The notes below the pieces were generated by a model. That model had not been told where the DNA came from, ran no database searches, and saw nothing but the letters and a program-made list of their open reading frames with translations. 64,000 bases of DNA from CAZFBA01 sp964517135 (lineage in GTDB: Bacteria > Cyanobacteriota > Vampirovibrionia > JBFMGH01), in the NCBI GenBank assembly GCA_964517135.1, contig CAZFBA010000006.1, positions 1 through 64,000 of the forward strand, given 5' to 3'. Both the position numbers and the translations under genes were made by a program. Of this stretch, positions 61,657-64,000 are shown in pieces. How positions within the stretch are numbered: the first letter of the stretch is position 1; each line of letters begins with the position of its first letter.

Positions 61657-62508
61657 ATGAAAAAAATTATTATAATTTGTATTCTTATTCTGGCAGGCAT
61701 TTTGCACACAGAGACTTCGCTTGCGCAGCAAAATGAAAATAATTCAGACAGGCAACTGCCGCCTCTTTTTGGTAATGTCAAAAAAGAACTTTATGAACAG
61801 GGTGAACATTCAAATAGTGAAAGCCCTACCGGATTTATAAAAGATCATCTATCAGGTCAGCCAATAGGAGGAGCTGAGGTATCAGTTCCTGATAAAGGTA
61901 TAACAACAACTACAAAACCTGATGGTAGCTTCAAGCTTGACTTAAAAGGCTATGGCGGAGATTTTATTGTATCAGTAAAAAAAGATGGCTATCTGCCTTT
62001 TGCCCTTAACGCAACCATTGACGATCTTTCAAAACCATTTACACTCTTTATTGAAAAGCATCTCGGACAAATAGTAATTGACAGTGATCTTCATCATTTA
62101 GGTGACAACAACTTTTCAAACATGTCTGCCAATGCAACCTCTTTCAGGTTACCTGCTGAGGGGCCAATATTTATCAAAGAGTTTTATATAGAGTCGCTTC
62201 CTAAAAAGAATATGGTTTTAAAAATTGGTTCTATAATAGGTCTGGATACTATGGCATCGCATGAGCTAGGTCAGTCTAATATAAGCACCTTTAGCACTCC
62301 TTTAAGTATATATATAAACTCGGTTAAAATAGCTGAAATAGGTGTTAATGGTAGTAACAAAGTGATTCCTGTTCCCAGAACTGTCTTAAAGCCTGGTACT
62401 AAAAACCTTATTGTATTACAAACTGGTATCAATCAGGTTTTAAAGATGCAGGGTGTTATTGATTATGACGATATTGAGTTTATGAATCTCATTCTGGAAG
62501 AAAAATAG
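61657..62508 (+). CDS. Secreted protein with carboxypeptidase-regulatory-like domain
   Basis: 283 residues from the ATG at 61657 (the frame from 61624 would hide the signal peptide). Signal peptide KKIIIICILILAGILH, cleavage near SLAQQ. A carboxypeptidase D regulatory-like beta domain follows (SPTGFIKDHLSGQPIGGAEV ... TTTKPDGSFKLDL ... VSVKKDGYLPF, about 52-130), a fold used to bind or present surface ligands. The second half (about 150-280) is an uncharacterised beta-rich domain. About 180 bases from the phosphohydrolase operon, so a separate transcript is possible. Likely periplasmic or surface-exposed. Confidence 0.75.
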   Translation: MKKIIIICILILAGILHTETSLAQQNENNSDRQLPPLFGNVKKELYEQGEHSNSESPTGFIKDHLSGQPIGGAEVSVPDKGITTTTKPDGSFKLDLKGYGGDFIVSVKKDGYLPFALNATIDDLSKPFTLFIEKHLGQIVIDSDLHHLGDNNFSNMSANATSFRLPAEGPIFIKEFYIESLPKKNMVLKIGSIIGLDTMASHELGQSNISTFSTPLSIYINSVKIAEIGVNGSNKVIPVPRTVLKPGTKNLIVLQTGINQVLKMQGVIDYDDIEFMNLILEEK

Positions 62509-62560
62509 ATGAATAATTTATAAGGCTTATATTTTTGGGGTTTAAGATACCCACTGCTTT

Positions 62561-63421
62561 TTATAAAGAGCCGGTACAATCATTATTGATTGTGACAGGG
62601 CTTGTGAATTCTTCAAGAGTAAAAATAATTTCATTATTTTTGTTGTAAACAAAGGTTCCTGAATCTATTAAATCTCTATAAGTGGCGAAATTAAAAGCAA
62701 AGGGCTTTCCGCTGTTTCTTAAAAAAGCAATTTTAGTGTCAAAAATTTCTACATTATCGATTTTAAGCTTTCCACCTGTGAACAGTGCATAGCTATCAGG
62801 AAGGTTTATATCCATTTTGTCGTCTATTTCATAAGTTACTTTATCTTTTAGCTCAATTTGAAAGCCTTCTTCATTAAAATACACATCTGAAATACTGTAT
62901 TTAAGGTTTAAATCAGGTATATATTTATCAACAAATATTTTAATGCAATCATTTTGAATTTCTGATTTGCCATCTTTGCTGTGATAACTGATATTGAGCC
63001 CAGGTATAGATTTAATAGCTTCAAAAAGAGAGCTTACAGGTATGCCAAAAACTTTGATACTGCTGAATTTATAGCAAATAGTATTATTACAATCTGTCAC
63101 AAGTTTGCCTTTAATTTTTACGGGAACCAGTTTACCCGGAGACAGGTTAATTTCAAGTACATTTCGTGGTTCAAAATGTATTTTTACATCCGGGGCTGTG
63201 ATTTTGAATATTGAAAAGATGATATTTTCAATTAATATAATAAACTGATGTTTATGGATAAGTGCACAGGCAGAACTGACAGAAAGTTCATAACTCTCAA
63301 AGTCATTTAAAACAATACATCTATCAGGAATAGAGGGTTCAAATCTGGAAATAAGGTTATTGAGCCTGATACTAAGATTATCAGAAAGTCTATAATATAC
63401 GTTCCTGGCCTTTAAGTACAA
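62561..63421 (-). CDS. Unknown protein, LmeA/DUF2993-like in general shape
   Basis: 286 residues, no clear signal peptide. Starts with a basic stretch (MYLKARNVYYRLSDNLSIRLNN). An internal hydrophobic segment (FIILIENIIFSIFKI, about 58-72) and alternating strands follow, with few Cys. The overall pattern of amphipathic strands and helices loosely resembles DUF2993/LmeA lipid-binding proteins, but I cannot match motifs, so that is only a suggestion. Its start lies 32 nt inside the 3' end of the 5'-nucleotidase gene, so it is translationally coupled to that envelope enzyme. Confidence 0.6.
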   Translation of the reverse strand: MYLKARNVYYRLSDNLSIRLNNLISRFEPSIPDRCIVLNDFESYELSVSSACALIHKHQFIILIENIIFSIFKITAPDVKIHFEPRNVLEINLSPGKLVPVKIKGKLVTDCNNTICYKFSSIKVFGIPVSSLFEAIKSIPGLNISYHSKDGKSEIQNDCIKIFVDKYIPDLNLKYSISDVYFNEEGFQIELKDKVTYEIDDKMDINLPDSYALFTGGKLKIDNVEIFDTKIAFLRNSGKPFAFNFATYRDLIDSGTFVYNKNNEIIFTLEEFTSPVTINNDCTGSL

Positions 63422-64000
63422 ACTTATCTATCCTTGATTTCTTTAGTAATCCCAGTTTATGCAGTATTTTATCTATAAATGATTCTTCTTGCGGTTGATT
63501 TTTAATCACTATTCTATCAGAAAAATCTGAAGATAGTGGTTCATTATTTTTTTCAAGCTGTATTAAGTGTTTTATCAGGGCGTCTGCATAACAGGTATCT
63601 TGATAATGTTCCAGAATTTTTGCATCTTTTAGTGATTTAAAATCGTCACCAGCTTTTAACAGATATTCATCGTAAGCTACAACATATTTTTTATTCAAGT
63701 CCAGTGGTTCATATTGGCCATTTATATTAACAAAAATGCTTTCCAGTGGTATTCTTGCATTTTCATGACGATTCATATCAATAGCATATTTTAGGCCGCT
63801 AACCTGCACTATACCGGGTTTTTTGTGGTGACCGGTACAGCTAGCTCCTTTATTTAATGCTTTAAAGATATTCCTACCTGACAATTCTACTTTCACAATA
63901 GAAGTATTAAAAGGTAGCACATGGTCTTTTATGTATTCTGCATAAATATTACCTTTGTCAATACCTCTTCGTATGCATCCTGGATGAATAAGAGATATCT
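63390..64000 (-). CDS. C-terminal part of a 5'-nucleotidase/UshA-type protein, cut by window edge
   Basis: About 200 residues are visible and the frame remains open to the window end. It begins inside the C-terminal domain: PGCIRRGIDKGNIYAEYIKD, then VLPFNTSIVKVELSGRNIFKAL, the typical (V/I)LPF-N-x2-V-x2-(E/K)-L-(T/S)-G element of the 5-nucleotidase C-terminal domain, followed by GLKYAIDMNR and YVVAYDEYLLKAGDDF. This domain binds the nucleotide substrate, while the metal site lies in the missing N-terminal part. Members are periplasmic or surface-bound nucleotide hydrolases. The tail (about 35 residues) is basic and helical. Overlaps the following unknown gene by 32 nt. Confidence 0.85.
   Translation of the reverse strand, partial: ISLIHPGCIRRGIDKGNIYAEYIKDHVLPFNTSIVKVELSGRNIFKALNKGASCTGHHKKPGIVQVSGLKYAIDMNRHENARIPLESIFVNINGQYEPLDLNKKYVVAYDEYLLKAGDDFKSLKDAKILEHYQDTCYADALIKHLIQLEKNNEPLSSDFSDRIVIKNQPQEESFIDKILHKLGLLKKSRIDKFVLKGQERIL

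Overview
AT-rich (by eye roughly mid-30s % GC), gene-dense bacterial DNA with short operons on both strands. I see no rRNA or tRNA genes, CRISPR array, transposase, integrase or phage gene. SLBB-domain export and chain-length proteins, a TonB-like C-terminus and periplasmic/lipoprotein signals indicate a two-membrane cell. The CHASE2-adenylate cyclase, SWIM/SNF2 helicase, divergent YvcK, alpha-2-macroglobulin and paired AI-2E transporters fit an uncultured lineage near the non-photosynthetic Cyanobacteriota relatives or a similar little-studied phylum. That placement is inference and weak.

Layout. 1-4.3 kb: the end of an unknown gene, then ligA with a coupled small membrane protein, then a YgjP-type metallopeptidase. 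4.9-18.2 kb: a CHASE2 adenylate cyclase, four large prepilin-like proteins (two + strand, two - strand), a polytopic membrane protein with a secreted coiled-coil partner, an ECF-type nickel/cobalt uptake operon (cbiM-cbiQ-cbiO) behind a Fur-family-like palindrome, trpC, and a 44-codon basic gene with its own terminator. 18.4-35.2 kb: an exopolysaccharide/O-antigen-like locus. It holds a polymerase/ligase, five glycosyltransferases, a polysaccharide deacetylase, a methyltransferase, a B12-type radical SAM enzyme, a large SLBB export protein and a Wzz-like protein with a degenerate kinase-like tail; a DUF4914-like P-loop protein sits inside it. 35.6-42.9 kb: a small protein made of two RWYD repeats, an amino-acid binding lipoprotein with an aminotransferase, a SPASM radical SAM enzyme with an unknown partner between outward-facing copies of a short repeat, a sodium symporter, and a secreted protein with a TonB-like end. 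43.2-56.7 kb: the SWIM/SNF2 helicase, tandem AI-2E-family permeases, the YvcK homologue, and an alpha-2-macroglobulin with an intact thioester motif and an inserted pseudopilin-like segment. 57.2-64 kb: a zinc dehydrogenase, two alkaline-phosphatase-superfamily hydrolases around an APS-kinase-like protein with an altered P-loop, a secreted carboxypeptidase-regulatory-like protein, an unknown protein, and the end of a 5'-nucleotidase.

Several dispersed non-coding repeat families occupy the intergenic gaps. One is a composite element of about 160 bp whose hairpin stem changes sequence between copies while staying paired. Another is a 29-30 bp AT-rich motif found four times. Two 24-30 bp exact repeats and a duplicated 3' gene fragment are also present.

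The features most likely to be undescribed are the prepilin-like family with its shared CX4C-GIPxNFS domain, the phosphohydrolase / APS-kinase-like / phosphohydrolase operon, the radical SAM cassette flanked by inverted repeats, and the macroglobulin with a pseudopilin-like insert.
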